Assembly (NCBI RefSeq): GCF_011683955.1
Contig: NZ_JAAQPI010000007.1
Span: 62,001-126,000, forward strand
Origin: Pseudomaricurvus alkylphenolicus
Lineage (GTDB): Bacteria > Pseudomonadota > Gammaproteobacteria > Pseudomonadales > Cellvibrionaceae
Direction: 5' to 3'
Length of the DNA: 64,000 nt
How positions within the stretch are numbered: the first letter of the stretch is position 1; every line of letters starts with the position of its first letter. The translations under genes and the position numbers were made by a program. The notes under the pieces are model-generated. The model searched no databases. It was not told the DNA's origin and worked only from the letters and a program-made list of their open reading frames with translations. This document shows positions 8,609 through 17,491 of the stretch, piece by piece.

Positions 8609-9496
8609 TCAGCCCCCAACGGCCATGACCATCGCTCCAACTTCCCCAGAGGCTCCCTGTAAACCTGTGGGAACAATATAGTCCGACGGATTGATGTCAG
8701 GAATCATATAGCCGTTCATCAATTCGACAAATCTGCGCCTGATTTTTGGAAACAAGTGTGCCTGATCCATCACGCCACCCCCTAGAATAATGATTTCAGG
8801 GGAGTAGGACAGAGTGATATTGACACACATTATTGCGAGATAGTGTGCCTGAAGATCCCATGCCTCATGATTTTCAGGTAACTCATGTCCCTTACAGCCC
8901 CAACGTGCCTCAATCGCTGGCCCGCAAGCCAGGGCTGAGAGACAGTCCGTATGGAACGGGCAGTGTCCTTTAAAAGTGTCTCCGGGATCTCGTGGAACGA
9001 GAATATGACCAAACTCAGTATGAGCGATTCCGTTGAGAGGTTTGCCGTCGACGAATACACCCGCGCCAATTCCTGTACCGACGGTTACATACACAAAATT
9101 CGGTCTCCCTCGGGCAGCACCGCAGTGGTATTCGCCCAAGGCGGCACAATTAACATCGGTGTCAAAGCTCACGGGCACATCCAGCGCCGAGGAAAAGAAC
9201 CCCGCAATATCTGTCTGGGACCAATGGGGTTTGGGCGTTGCTGTAATGTATCCGTAGGTATTTGATCCGGGATTCAAATCGAGCGGGCCGAAACAGCCGA
9301 TTCCAATACCTGCAAATTCACCGTGCTCTGAAGCCTGTGACAGAAAGAAGTCTTTCACCCTTCCGAGGGTTTCACTGGGAGTGGTGGTGGCAAATCGCTC
9401 ACGGGCCAGAATAGTGAATGGGTCAGTTCCCACAACACAATTAAATTTGGTACCGCCTGCCTCAATACCTGCGTACAACGCGCTCACTAACGTCAT
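8609..9496 (-). CDS. ROK family sugar kinase, probable fructokinase
   Basis: A 295-residue cytoplasmic kinase. The ATP-binding IEAGGTKF motif lies near residue 11, TVGTGIGAGV marks the second phosphate loop, and GHCPFHTDCLSALACGPAIEARW-type sequence gives the ROK zinc site (His, Cys, His, Cys) with the CPFH form seen in Bacillus YdhR-like fructokinases. It phosphorylates free hexose, here most likely fructose released by the glycosidase encoded 48 bases upstream on the same strand. The start codon at 9496 follows a GGGGG run. The pairing with a fructosidase-like enzyme, sugar permease and LacI repressor supports the fructokinase call; glucose or mannose cannot be excluded. Confidence 0.82.
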   Translation of the reverse strand: MTLVSALYAGIEAGGTKFNCVVGTDPFTILARERFATTTPSETLGRVKDFFLSQASEHGEFAGIGIGCFGPLDLNPGSNTYGYITATPKPHWSQTDIAGFFSSALDVPVSFDTDVNCAALGEYHCGAARGRPNFVYVTVGTGIGAGVFVDGKPLNGIAHTEFGHILVPRDPGDTFKGHCPFHTDCLSALACGPAIEARWGCKGHELPENHEAWDLQAHYLAIMCVNITLSYSPEIIILGGGVMDQAHLFPKIRRRFVELMNGYMIPDINPSDYIVPTGLQGASGEVGAMVMAVGG

Positions 9497-9544
9497 CCCC
9501 CTTATGATGTAAACTTCTGTTTGCTGTTGATTGACACCAAAAAA

Positions 9545-10525
9545 TTACACGGTCAGTTGCCCGTCGGGCGCGATATTGATACGCATAGGCTCTGAGAGCC
9601 CTCCAACAAAGTCGCCTTTTGTATCACGGTTCAGGAAACCCATCAGATACCAGTCCTTATCCGGACCCTGAATCACCTTACCAGAATACAGACTGAATTG
9701 TGCATCGGCATACAGGTAGCCTGATCCGACAGATTTATAGGGGCCCTCAAGGTTTTCTGACATATAGTAGATGACCCCGTTCAAAGGCTCTTCAGCCAAC
9801 AGCGCTCTTTGTTGCTTGGAAGTAAACCGTTCTGATACAGAACAAAAGAGGTAATAGTGGCGGCCGATTTTTTCAACCTGTGGAACTTCCATCTCACCAT
9901 AGCTTCCGGGTGCCAGGAATGGTTCCTTAACCTCCCAGTCAATCAGGTTTTTTGATTGGGCGTAACCAATCGCACCACGACCATCGTTCTCTCCCCGATT
10001 TGCACGACAAGTCACCAGCATATGGTAACGATCACTCGCAGGATCTTTCATCACCCATGGGTCACGCCAGGAAGCATCGTGCCAACGCTCCAGATTCAAA
10101 CCGTCATACCAGCGCTCGTCCAACTCCACCAACGGATTGGCCGGATGTTTTTCCCAGGCCATCAAATCGTTGGACGTCGCCAGGCAGACCCGCTGCACTA
10201 ACCCATCCTCCGCTTTGCTGGAACCGGTGTAATACATATACCAAGTACCGTCGTGCTGGATCACACACCCCGTCCAGGTGGTGCAGGAATCTGCGGGAAT
10301 CATTCCTTGAGAGCCCTCCGGCACAGGTGAGGGCGCAATCGCATCAGGCAGGACCTTCCAGTCATTCAGATCTGTCGAGACCGCGTGACCAATACTCACA
10401 TTCCAGTGCCGCAACTCCGGATCTTCGAGCGCACGATCCGCTTGCAAATAAAACAGGTGGTAATCCTCCCCATCCTTTGCAAACCAAAAATCCCAAACCC
10501 ATTTATCTTTTAAGGAAAATCCCAC
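9545..10525 (-). CDS. Clan GH-J glycoside hydrolase (GH32/GH68-like beta-fructosidase), single domain
   Basis: A 326-residue five-bladed beta-propeller hydrolase. The first blade has VWDFWFAKDG instead of the usual GH32 NDPNG motif; this looks more like the VWDSWP nucleophile motif of GH68 levansucrases. RDP in SWRDPWV would hold the transition-state Asp, and Glu in GEMEVPQV the acid/base. There is no signal peptide and no C-terminal beta-sandwich, so it should act inside the cell on sucrose or short fructosides brought in by the permease at 13357. The start is GTG: an AGGAG lies 8 bases before it, while the nearby ATG at 10533 is in another frame and stops at once. Exact linkage is unknown. 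Confidence 0.78.
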   Translation of the reverse strand: MGFSLKDKWVWDFWFAKDGEDYHLFYLQADRALEDPELRHWNVSIGHAVSTDLNDWKVLPDAIAPSPVPEGSQGMIPADSCTTWTGCVIQHDGTWYMYYTGSSKAEDGLVQRVCLATSNDLMAWEKHPANPLVELDERWYDGLNLERWHDASWRDPWVMKDPASDRYHMLVTCRANRGENDGRGAIGYAQSKNLIDWEVKEPFLAPGSYGEMEVPQVEKIGRHYYLFCSVSERFTSKQQRALLAEEPLNGVIYYMSENLEGPYKSVGSGYLYADAQFSLYSGKVIQGPDKDWYLMGFLNRDTKGDFVGGLSEPMRINIAPDGQLTV

Positions 10526-10595
10526 GTAAACATCTCCTGGGGTAAAGAAGACCCGGGCACGGTTGATGCCCGGGTTCTCGATGACGAGAAAGGTC

Positions 10596-13001
10596 TCAGA
10601 AAGCGTATTTGAGACTCAGGGAGCTGGAGCGCCCATTGATCGAACGGGCGCGAATAATGCCGTTGTCAGGCACGGAACCCTCTTCGGCCTCGGTCAGTCC
10701 GGTTTCATCGAACAGATTGTTGACGTTGATGCTGATCGACAGGTCGGTCGTAAAGTAATAGTGTGCAAACAGATTCACCTGGGTATAAGCATCAAACTCC
10801 AGATCGTTGTTGTCCTGTGCATAGGCTTCGGTGGTACCAATGATGTTGGCACCGACACTGAATTGCTCGGTGTCGTAGGACGGCGTTACCGAATAAATCC
10901 AGTCCGCCTGACGACGCGGCGTATTGCCTACAACGGAAGGATTGAGCTGATCACCGGCGATTTCAGCATCGGTCCAAGTGGCACTGCCGGATACGTTGAA
11001 GTTGCCGATTTGATAAGACGCTTCGAATTCCAGGCCGTGAGCTTCATACTCTCTGGCAAAAAACGTTTGCGTCGTGGCTTCAAAGTTCTGCTCTTCCGTT
11101 TCCGCGTAGAAGGCAGTTACAAACAGCCCCAGATTGTCGCCGCGATACTTCACGCCCAGTTCAAACTGATCAACTTCATCGACTGCGGCATCGTCGTCAA
11201 GAACATCGCCATCGGCCAGGATATTGGGGCCAAACAGCAGGCGATCCGCGTTGGCACGACCACCGTGGCTGATTCTACCGAACACCGCCAGATCTTCTGA
11301 CAACAGATAGTTGGCGCCCAATGAATAGGAGGTGTAGCTCCAGTCGTAATCGACAGGCATGGCGTTGCTGTTATCCACGAAGGAAACACTCTGCTCCGGC
11401 ACAGAAATCACACCATCGCGATTCACATCCACATTGCTGGCCTGCACAGTACCGGCGTAAGAACCTGTGGCCTCACCGCTGTCATGTCTCACACTGAGAT
11501 CCACGGTCAAATCACCGGTAACCCACTCAACGGACATATAGGGCGCTCGAATGTCATACTCAGCGTCGTAGTTGCGGGTACAGCAATTGCCCCAGAAAGG
11601 AACACCGTAGGCGATCAGCCCGTTGTCAGTCTGCGCATTGCCATTGGCATCCACCACATCCAGCAGAGCCGCTTTATCGCCCTTAACCTCCAGCAGGTAA
11701 GAGTTCCACAACCAGGACATATCGATGGTCTGCGAAGCCATGTAATAGCCGAAAGTAACGGTTACATCATCAAACTGCTTGCTGACTTTAAGGTCATTGG
11801 CGAAGCTGCCAAAGTCGTTGTATTCGGTATCAAACAGGTGCATGCGCATAGCCAGCCCATTACCGTTTAACGCACTGGGATCGGCAATCACTTCGCCCGC
11901 GTTGCCACCATTGGCGTAAACAAGACTGGCGCCTTCACCACCGATGGATTCGGCGATGGACTGCGCATCGTCAATCTGTGCCGGAAAGGGCGATACAAAA
12001 CCACCGTCCACAAATGCCTTGCGAAAGCGATTGGTCACATTCCAGTCATCCGCCAGTTCAAACGAAAATTCCGCACCAATTGAGGTGTAGACCGGGTGCA
12101 TGCCTTCAGTGATATCGCTCTTGCGCAAGCTGCCGTCATCGTCCACGCCAATATTGTTCTTCAGCAATGAAGTCTGCAGGGTGTCTTCAAGAATATCGTA
12201 GCCGGGAATCGAACTGCCACTGGCCGTCGTCGGCATGGGCATATAACTGATGCCCTGATCATCGAGATGCTTGAAGTAAACCCGCGCGTAGCCGTTTTCG
12301 AACTCGCGGGTCAAGTTGAATTTGACTTGGCCGCCGGAATTACCTTTATAGCCGGCATCACGAGGACCATCACCTTCACGGAAGTAACCACCGATATGAA
12401 AACGCCATTCGTCATTGATCGGACCGCCGTATTCAAAGTCGGTACGGAAGCTGTCGTAATCCATTCCCAGGGTAATGCCAACACTGCCGGCGGCTTCCTC
12501 ACCGGTGTTACTGATAAAGTTGATCACGCCACCGGGGGAGTTGGAAGCAAAAGTGGAAGCAGAGCCACCCCGAATGGATTCGATTCTTTGCACGGTAGAA
12601 TCGGCGCGTACAAAAATGTCGGCGTTACCAAAGGCAATATCACCAAACTGCATTACCGGCAGTCCGTCTTCCTGCAGCAACAGGAACTTGGCACCACCCG
12701 AAGCCACAGGCAAACCGCGCACCGCGATATTGGCGTTACCTTCACCGCCGGAGGATTCTGAGCGGATACCGGGGATATTGCGAAAGATCTCAGCGGTGGA
12801 TCGGGGGGCGAAGTCAGCGATGTCATCCGTCCCCATGCTACTGACGGAAATACTGGATTCCAACTTGCTGACCGGGCGGGCGGTTGCGGTAACGATTATT
12901 TCTTCCAGGTTCAGCAGGTCTTCACCAAGGCTGGGTACAGCGAAGCTGGAGGCAATGGCAACAGCCAGGGTACTTGGGGCAAAAGCGCGAAGCTTGGGCA
13001 T
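10596..13001 (-). CDS. TonB-dependent receptor (fructoside locus)
   Basis: An 801-residue outer-membrane receptor. A signal peptide (about 1-27) is followed by a TonB-box-like EEIIVTATA, a plug domain with IRGGSAS- and NSPGGVINF-type motifs, and a long 22-strand barrel ending in LSLKYAF with the required terminal aromatic residue. It should import an oligosaccharide too large for porins. It starts a minus-strand unit with the glycosidase and kinase, 70 bases ahead of the former. Its promoter overlaps a LacI operator (13125-13140), so it is probably induced by sugar. A GAGGAG ribosome site precedes the ATG. Confidence 0.92.
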   Translation of the reverse strand: MPKLRAFAPSTLAVAIASSFAVPSLGEDLLNLEEIIVTATARPVSKLESSISVSSMGTDDIADFAPRSTAEIFRNIPGIRSESSGGEGNANIAVRGLPVASGGAKFLLLQEDGLPVMQFGDIAFGNADIFVRADSTVQRIESIRGGSASTFASNSPGGVINFISNTGEEAAGSVGITLGMDYDSFRTDFEYGGPINDEWRFHIGGYFREGDGPRDAGYKGNSGGQVKFNLTREFENGYARVYFKHLDDQGISYMPMPTTASGSSIPGYDILEDTLQTSLLKNNIGVDDDGSLRKSDITEGMHPVYTSIGAEFSFELADDWNVTNRFRKAFVDGGFVSPFPAQIDDAQSIAESIGGEGASLVYANGGNAGEVIADPSALNGNGLAMRMHLFDTEYNDFGSFANDLKVSKQFDDVTVTFGYYMASQTIDMSWLWNSYLLEVKGDKAALLDVVDANGNAQTDNGLIAYGVPFWGNCCTRNYDAEYDIRAPYMSVEWVTGDLTVDLSVRHDSGEATGSYAGTVQASNVDVNRDGVISVPEQSVSFVDNSNAMPVDYDWSYTSYSLGANYLLSEDLAVFGRISHGGRANADRLLFGPNILADGDVLDDDAAVDEVDQFELGVKYRGDNLGLFVTAFYAETEEQNFEATTQTFFAREYEAHGLEFEASYQIGNFNVSGSATWTDAEIAGDQLNPSVVGNTPRRQADWIYSVTPSYDTEQFSVGANIIGTTEAYAQDNNDLEFDAYTQVNLFAHYYFTTDLSISINVNNLFDETGLTEAEEGSVPDNGIIRARSINGRSSSLSLKYAF

Positions 13002-13111
13002 GCTCGTCTCTCCTCAGGTGTCTTTTTAGGCGTCTTTTCAAACGCCTTAGTGAATTATTAGTCATCCTCACTGACTCTGGATCCCATCCAGCGTTATTGA
13101 GGCGCATTTTT

Positions 13112-13140
13112 AAGTTACGACACATTACAACCGGTTGCAA
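13112..13140 (-). promoter_or_regulatory. Predicted promoter of the receptor-glycosidase-kinase unit
   Basis: Read on the minus strand, TTGCAA (13140-13135) is followed after 17 bases by TAACTT (13117-13112). The -35 hexamer is exactly one half of the LacI operator 13125-13140, so repressor binding would block RNA polymerase. The -10 match is weak; the architecture mirrors the stronger promoter on the other side. Confidence 0.45.
13125..13140. promoter_or_regulatory. LacI-type operator O1
   Basis: TTACAACCGGTTGCAA, a near-perfect palindrome centred on CCGG. It is the exact reverse complement of operator O2, and the two centres are 23 bases apart, about two helix turns. The likely ligand is the LacI protein at 14617-15666. 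Confidence 0.75.
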
Positions 13141-13147
13141 TCGTTTT

Positions 13148-13163
13148 TTGCAACCGGTTGTAA
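13148..13163. promoter_or_regulatory. LacI-type operator O2
   Basis: TTGCAACCGGTTGTAA, the mirror copy of O1, separated from it by 7 bases (13141-13147). It would place a second repressor dimer on the same DNA face, upstream of the receptor promoter, and could support cooperative binding or a loop to O3. Confidence 0.75.
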
Positions 13164-13232
13164 TTTATTTTTATGAAGCCCCGTGCGGTCATAACTGTTC
13201 AGAATATGAGCCTCAATGGCCCTTTATGACCA

Positions 13233-13248
13233 ATACAACCGGTTGCAA
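13233..13248. promoter_or_regulatory. LacI-type operator O3
   Basis: ATACAACCGGTTGCAA, the same palindromic core as O1 and O2, 85 bases (centre to centre) from O2. Its right half supplies the -35 hexamer of the sugar permease promoter. Confidence 0.75.
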
Positions 13249-13271
13249 CTATGGATGAGATGGCGTTTAAT
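13243..13271 (+). promoter_or_regulatory. Predicted promoter of the MFS sugar permease
   Basis: TTGCAA at 13243-13248, a 17-base spacer, then TTTAAT at 13266-13271 (five of six consensus bases). The -35 box lies inside operator O3. Transcription would start near 13278, about 80 bases before the permease ATG. The 355-base gap 13002-13356 holds these operators and the two divergent promoters; I see no gene in it. Confidence 0.6.
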
Positions 13272-13356
13272 GATTTTGGGGCGCCAACGGCTAGAGAGGC
13301 GCTACGCTTTTTCTATGGCTCCCAAGATCTAATGACTCAGCAGGGTTGAAATCACA

Positions 13357-14607
13357 ATGACAAACACACAGCACGCCGATCAGCACAATCTACTACTGAT
13401 CAAGGGCCTGACCTTTTTAATGTTTTTGATGTTCGCCATGACCACGGACGCGGTAGGGGTCATTATTCCGGAGGTCATTCGTGAATTCGGCTTGAGCATG
13501 ACTGCCGCGGGCGCCTTTCACTATGCGCCCATGATTGCCATCGCCCTCAGCGGTGTGCTGTTCGGTTTTCTGGCGGACAAACTGGGCCGCAAGACTACCA
13601 TATTGATTGGGTTGATATTGTTCGCTGCTGCCTGTTTTTTGTTTGTGCTGGGCAATAGCTTTGAGTTTTTCCTGGGTTTGCTGGTGGTGTCCGGAGCCGC
13701 CATCGGCATATTCAAAACCGGCGCACTGGCATTAATTGGCGATATCTCCTCTTCGACACGCCAGCATACGTCCACCATGAATGCCGTCGAAGGGTTCTTT
13801 GGTGTAGGAGCTATCATTGGACCCGCCGTGGTGACCTATCTGCTGGCTGCCGGTTATTCCTGGAAGTACCTTTACGCCATCGCTGGCGGTATCTGTTTAC
13901 TGCTGGTGGTTTCTGCACTGGCGGTTCGCTACCCGCAGACCAAAACCGTCGACAGCGAACCGGTAAGCCTGAAGCACACATTGACGATGATGAAGAATCC
14001 CTATGCCTTGGGCTTCTCCCTGGCGATTGCTTTGTACGTGGCGACAGAAGTGGCGATCTATGTCTGGATGCCAACCCTGTTGGCCGACTACAACGGCTCC
14101 GCCGTTTGGTTTGCCACCTACGCGTTAACGATCTTTTTTATTCTGCGCGCCGGCGGCCGGTTTTTGGGTGTTTGGATTTTATCCCGTTACAGCTGGACCA
14201 TGGTGATGATGGTGTTCAGCCTGATTATCTTTCTGTGTTATTTGGGCACCATGATCTTCGGGGTTAACGCAGCGGTGTTTCTGTTGCCTGTTTCCGGGCT
14301 GTTTATGTCGATGATTTATCCCACGCTGAATTCCAAGGGCATCAGTTGTTTTCATAAATCAGAACACGGATCAGTGGCCGGAATAATTTTGTTTTTTACC
14401 GCAGTGGCGGCAGCAATAGGCCCATTAATGATGGGGGCAATCAGTGATCTGCTCGGGCATGTGATGTACGGTTTTGGTCTTGCCACCATTTTTGCCGGGC
14501 TGCTGTTTGTGGGGATGCTATACAACTGGATTAAAAATCCCGCGCAGTCCGTTTTGAATGAGCTGGAAGAAAGTGACTACGAAGGCGCAGCGGCCGCCAC
14601 AAGTTAA
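13357..14607 (+). CDS. MFS sugar permease (FucP/FHS-like)
   Basis: A 416-residue inner-membrane transporter with about 12 hydrophobic segments. The loop between helices 2 and 3 carries FLADKLGRKTTILIG, the conserved major facilitator signature, and GFFGVGAIIGP fits the sugar:proton symporter branch. It should move sucrose or a fructoside into the cytoplasm for the intracellular glycosidase at 9545. It is divergent from the TonB receptor gene and shares its operator region, so outer- and inner-membrane uptake are probably induced together. It ends 9 bases from the convergent LacI gene. The exact substrate is inferred from context only. Confidence 0.85.
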   Translation: MTNTQHADQHNLLLIKGLTFLMFLMFAMTTDAVGVIIPEVIREFGLSMTAAGAFHYAPMIAIALSGVLFGFLADKLGRKTTILIGLILFAAACFLFVLGNSFEFFLGLLVVSGAAIGIFKTGALALIGDISSSTRQHTSTMNAVEGFFGVGAIIGPAVVTYLLAAGYSWKYLYAIAGGICLLLVVSALAVRYPQTKTVDSEPVSLKHTLTMMKNPYALGFSLAIALYVATEVAIYVWMPTLLADYNGSAVWFATYALTIFFILRAGGRFLGVWILSRYSWTMVMMVFSLIIFLCYLGTMIFGVNAAVFLLPVSGLFMSMIYPTLNSKGISCFHKSEHGSVAGIILFFTAVAAAIGPLMMGAISDLLGHVMYGFGLATIFAGLLFVGMLYNWIKNPAQSVLNELEESDYEGAAAATS

Positions 14608-14616
14608 AAGGGGGCC

Positions 14617-15666
14617 CTATCTCAGATGGGGTTTGGACATTTCTCCGCCTGAGGATTTACGCACAATCAGTTCCGTCTCCAGAATCCTGGATTCGGGCTC
14701 CCTGCCCTCCACCGCCGCCAGCAGGTTTTCCACCAGCAGGCGGCCGCCTTCCACCCGATCCTGTCGCACGCTGGTCAGGGGCGGATTGTAAAACGCCGAA
14801 ATGGCAATATCATCGTAACCCACCACCGCTACGTCCTCGGGCACATTAATACCGGCCTCCTGGAGAGCTGTAATGGCAGCCATGGCGTAAAGGTCACTGA
14901 CCGCAAAAATCGCGTCAAACGAAACACCTTCCTCAATCAACTGTTGAGTAGAAACGTAACCGGCGCTGCGACTGTGCCGGGCGGGGCGCTCCAGAGCCCC
15001 GTCAACTTTGATGCCCGCTTCTTCCAGTGCACGGCGATACCCGGCGTAACGAAGATTGATCTCCGGGACGCTGGTGTAACCCAGAAAAGCAATACGCTCG
15101 CGGCCCTGTTCGATCAGGTGTCGTGTCGCCTTGTAACCACCGAGTTCATTGTCGCTGCCCACTGTCGGATAGAGCTGTTGTTCATCAACTTTTGCGCCCC
15201 AAACCGATAGGGTTTTATAGCTTTTGGCAATCTCGTTGATCTTGTCATGCTGAGCGCCCTGACCAATCAGGATGACGCCGTCGGGGGAGTTGGAATCGAT
15301 AAAGTCGGCGATCCAGTTGCCGCTCTGGGCATGGGTTTTTGCCAGCAACAGCTGGTGTCCTTCTTCGTTGATGGCTTCAGCAATACCACCCAAGAGCTCA
15401 AGAAAAAAGGGATCCGATATTTGCCAGTCACTGCGACCGGCGGCCGGCAGCAGCACCGCAATAGTCAGTGTGTTTTGCAGAAACAGATCCCGGGCCCGGG
15501 TATTGATACGATAGTTGTGTTCGGCAGCGAGCTGTTTGATCAGCTCGCGGGTTTCTTTATTGACCAGCTCACTGCCGGCGAGCGCGCGGGAGACCGTAGA
15601 CTTGGAGACACCGGCCATCTTGGCCAGGTCAGACATTTTCAGCGCGGGTTTGCGGGAGCCTTTCAT
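14617..15666 (-). CDS. LacI family repressor of the fructoside locus
   Basis: A 349-residue LacI-type regulator. The N-terminal helix-turn-helix (MSDLAKMAGVSKSTVSRALA, about residues 11-30) is followed by the hinge helix, and then a periplasmic-binding-protein-like sugar-sensing core with VVGYDDIAISAFYNPPLTSVRQD near the C-terminus. It is encoded next to the permease and most likely binds the three CAACCGGTTG-core operators at 13125, 13148 and 13233. Its own promoter region contains a TATAAT box flanked by GGTTG/CAACC half-sites (15691-15724), which suggests autoregulation. The inducer is probably sucrose, fructose or a phosphorylated derivative; this is inference from the neighbours. Confidence 0.9.
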   Translation of the reverse strand: MKGSRKPALKMSDLAKMAGVSKSTVSRALAGSELVNKETRELIKQLAAEHNYRINTRARDLFLQNTLTIAVLLPAAGRSDWQISDPFFLELLGGIAEAINEEGHQLLLAKTHAQSGNWIADFIDSNSPDGVILIGQGAQHDKINEIAKSYKTLSVWGAKVDEQQLYPTVGSDNELGGYKATRHLIEQGRERIAFLGYTSVPEINLRYAGYRRALEEAGIKVDGALERPARHSRSAGYVSTQQLIEEGVSFDAIFAVSDLYAMAAITALQEAGINVPEDVAVVGYDDIAISAFYNPPLTSVRQDRVEGGRLLVENLLAAVEGREPESRILETELIVRKSSGGEMSKPHLR

Positions 15667-15690
15667 TCCTATCCGAGAAGCCTTGGCTAT

Positions 15691-15724
15691 GGGTTGTTGC
15701 CGGCATTATAACCCACAACAACCC
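15691..15724 (-). promoter_or_regulatory. Inverted repeat around a TATAAT box upstream of the LacI gene
   Basis: GGGTTGTTG (15691-15699) and CAACAACCC (15716-15724) are perfect inverted arms with a 16-base spacer. The spacer contains a consensus minus-strand TATAAT at 15710-15705. The arms contain GGTTG and CAACC, the half-sites of the locus operator. This could be the autoregulated LacI promoter or, less likely, a terminator for the CoA ligase gene upstream. Confidence 0.45.
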
Positions 15725-15747
15725 GGGCTGGCTGCCGCTGGCCGGGT

Positions 15748-17319
15748 TTAGTTCACTTGTCGGTCCCGGCCCTCCCAGTAGGGCTTGCGCAGCTCGGTTT
15801 TCAATACCTTGCCGGCACCGGACAATGGCAGTGGCTGCTCGCGGAAAGTCACCGACTTGGGCAGTTTATAACCGGCGATGCGCTCACGGCAGTGGGCAAT
15901 CAATTGGTCTTCGGTTATTGACTTGCCCGGATGCAGTATCACGATTGCGTGCACCGCCTCACCCCATTCGTCGTGAGGAATACCGATCACCGCCACATCC
16001 TGAACAGCATCGTGGCTGATCACGGCACCCTCCACCTCGGTGGTAAATACATTTTCGCCACCACTGACGACCATGTCCTTTAGACGATCCACAATATAGA
16101 GATAGCCGTTTTCATCGAACAACCCTGCATCACCGGTAAATACCCAGCCGTTCTGCAGGGCCTTGGCGGTTTCTTCCGGTTTGTTCCAGTAGCCAATCAT
16201 CGTGTGCGGCCCCCGTACCACCACTTCGCCGGATACCCCCAACGGACAATCGTTGCCTTCGTCATCAACAATGCGAACATCACTTACCGTCGTTGGCCTG
16301 CCGGCCGACTTCAAACGTTGCCCGCCGGCCAGATGATCTGCGGATGACAGCGTCGTCACCACCGGTGCCAGCTCCGTTTGACCATAGGCCTGGGCCAGAC
16401 CAACACCGGGCCATTGAGCCATACACTGTTCCAGGGTCGCCGGCGGCATGGGCGAGGCGCCGTACATGATTTTTTCCAGTGCACTGACGTCAGTACCCGA
16501 GGCATCGGGGTGGTTGAGTACCATCTTGATCATGGCCGGCACCAGCAGCACATGGGAGATCTTCTCCTGAGCCAGGGTGCTGAGGACCTGGCCGGGCTCA
16601 AAGCTTTGCAAGAAAACGTGGGTGGTGCAACACATGGTGGTTACCATGGATGCGCAAAAGTCAGCCATATGGAACATCGGGGCCACGTGCAGATATAGGC
16701 TGTCACGGGTCATTTCAAAGTCGGGCAGGCAGCCGACGGTGCTGGCCCAGATGGCGCGGTGGGATTGCATCACCCCCTTCGGGAATCCGGTGGTGCCACC
16801 GGTGTAAAAAATGCCAGCCATGTCATCGCCGCCACGGCTGGAAGCATCAATAGGAGGATGGTTTTGTATCAGTTGTTCATAGGATGTTGCCCAACCAGGG
16901 CAGTCGCCGTTGCCCATGTAAATGGCAACGTCCAGGTCCTGTACCTGCTGTAATAGCTGCTCAGCCTGCCCGGCGAAGGCATCATCGAAAAACAGCACCC
17001 TGGTACCCGAATCGCTCACCGCGTATTGGTTTTCGGGCAGCGCCCAGCGGGTATTGAGCGGTACCACACAGTAGCCCGCCCAGGGCACCGCAAACAGAGA
17101 CTCATAGTAGCGATCACTATTGAGACTTAAAATACCCACACGATCGCCTTCACTGAGCCCGAATTGCTGTAATCCGGAGGCGAGGCTGGCAATTCGGTCT
17201 CGAAGTTCAGTCCAGCTGTGTTCTCGGCGCTGGCCACCTTCCTCGTAGCGAGTACTTGTTCCGTTTGGATTCAGGCGCGCCGCCCGCTCGATCATACCTT
17301 GCAGGGAAATCATATCCAC
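15748..17319 (-). CDS. Acyl-CoA ligase (AMP-binding, class I adenylate-forming)
   Basis: A 523-residue ligase that activates a carboxylic acid with ATP and CoA. The phosphate-binding loop IFYTGGTTGFPKGVMQSH, the A5-like AYGQTE, the FTGDAGLFDENGYLYIVDRLKDMV hinge region and the catalytic lysine in SGAGKVLKTELRKPYW are present, so the enzyme looks intact. Length and plan fit medium/long-chain fatty or aryl-acid CoA ligases. It is transcribed in the same direction as, and 172 bases after, the second FadB-like gene; hairpins lie in that gap. The LacI gene of the sugar locus follows 81 bases downstream but belongs to another module. Confidence 0.9.
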   Translation of the reverse strand: MDMISLQGMIERAARLNPNGTSTRYEEGGQRREHSWTELRDRIASLASGLQQFGLSEGDRVGILSLNSDRYYESLFAVPWAGYCVVPLNTRWALPENQYAVSDSGTRVLFFDDAFAGQAEQLLQQVQDLDVAIYMGNGDCPGWATSYEQLIQNHPPIDASSRGGDDMAGIFYTGGTTGFPKGVMQSHRAIWASTVGCLPDFEMTRDSLYLHVAPMFHMADFCASMVTTMCCTTHVFLQSFEPGQVLSTLAQEKISHVLLVPAMIKMVLNHPDASGTDVSALEKIMYGASPMPPATLEQCMAQWPGVGLAQAYGQTELAPVVTTLSSADHLAGGQRLKSAGRPTTVSDVRIVDDEGNDCPLGVSGEVVVRGPHTMIGYWNKPEETAKALQNGWVFTGDAGLFDENGYLYIVDRLKDMVVSGGENVFTTEVEGAVISHDAVQDVAVIGIPHDEWGEAVHAIVILHPGKSITEDQLIAHCRERIAGYKLPKSVTFREQPLPLSGAGKVLKTELRKPYWEGRDRQVN

Positions 17320-17409
17320 CTCTGTATTCGTTATTCTGACGTTGGACTGCTTTCAGTCTATTACAGAACTGCATAAACACAACGACAGAAACGAGCCCTA
17401 AGCTTGTCG

Positions 17410-17443
17410 AAAACGACCACGGTCGGCGCAGGGGGCCGCCCCC
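17410..17443 (-). terminator. Tandem hairpins between FadB-like copy 2 and CoA ligase
   Basis: On the minus strand, a GGGGG/CCCCC stem (17443-17431) is followed by a CGACC/GGTCG stem (17425-17414) and then TTTT (17413-17410). The short T-run makes it a weak intrinsic terminator, which could partly separate the FadB-like/thiolase pair from the ligase gene. Confidence 0.35.
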
Positions 17444-17491
17444 AGTCAACAGAACGGCTGGAGGCGGTTGAGATGGCGGGCGCCAAGGGTG

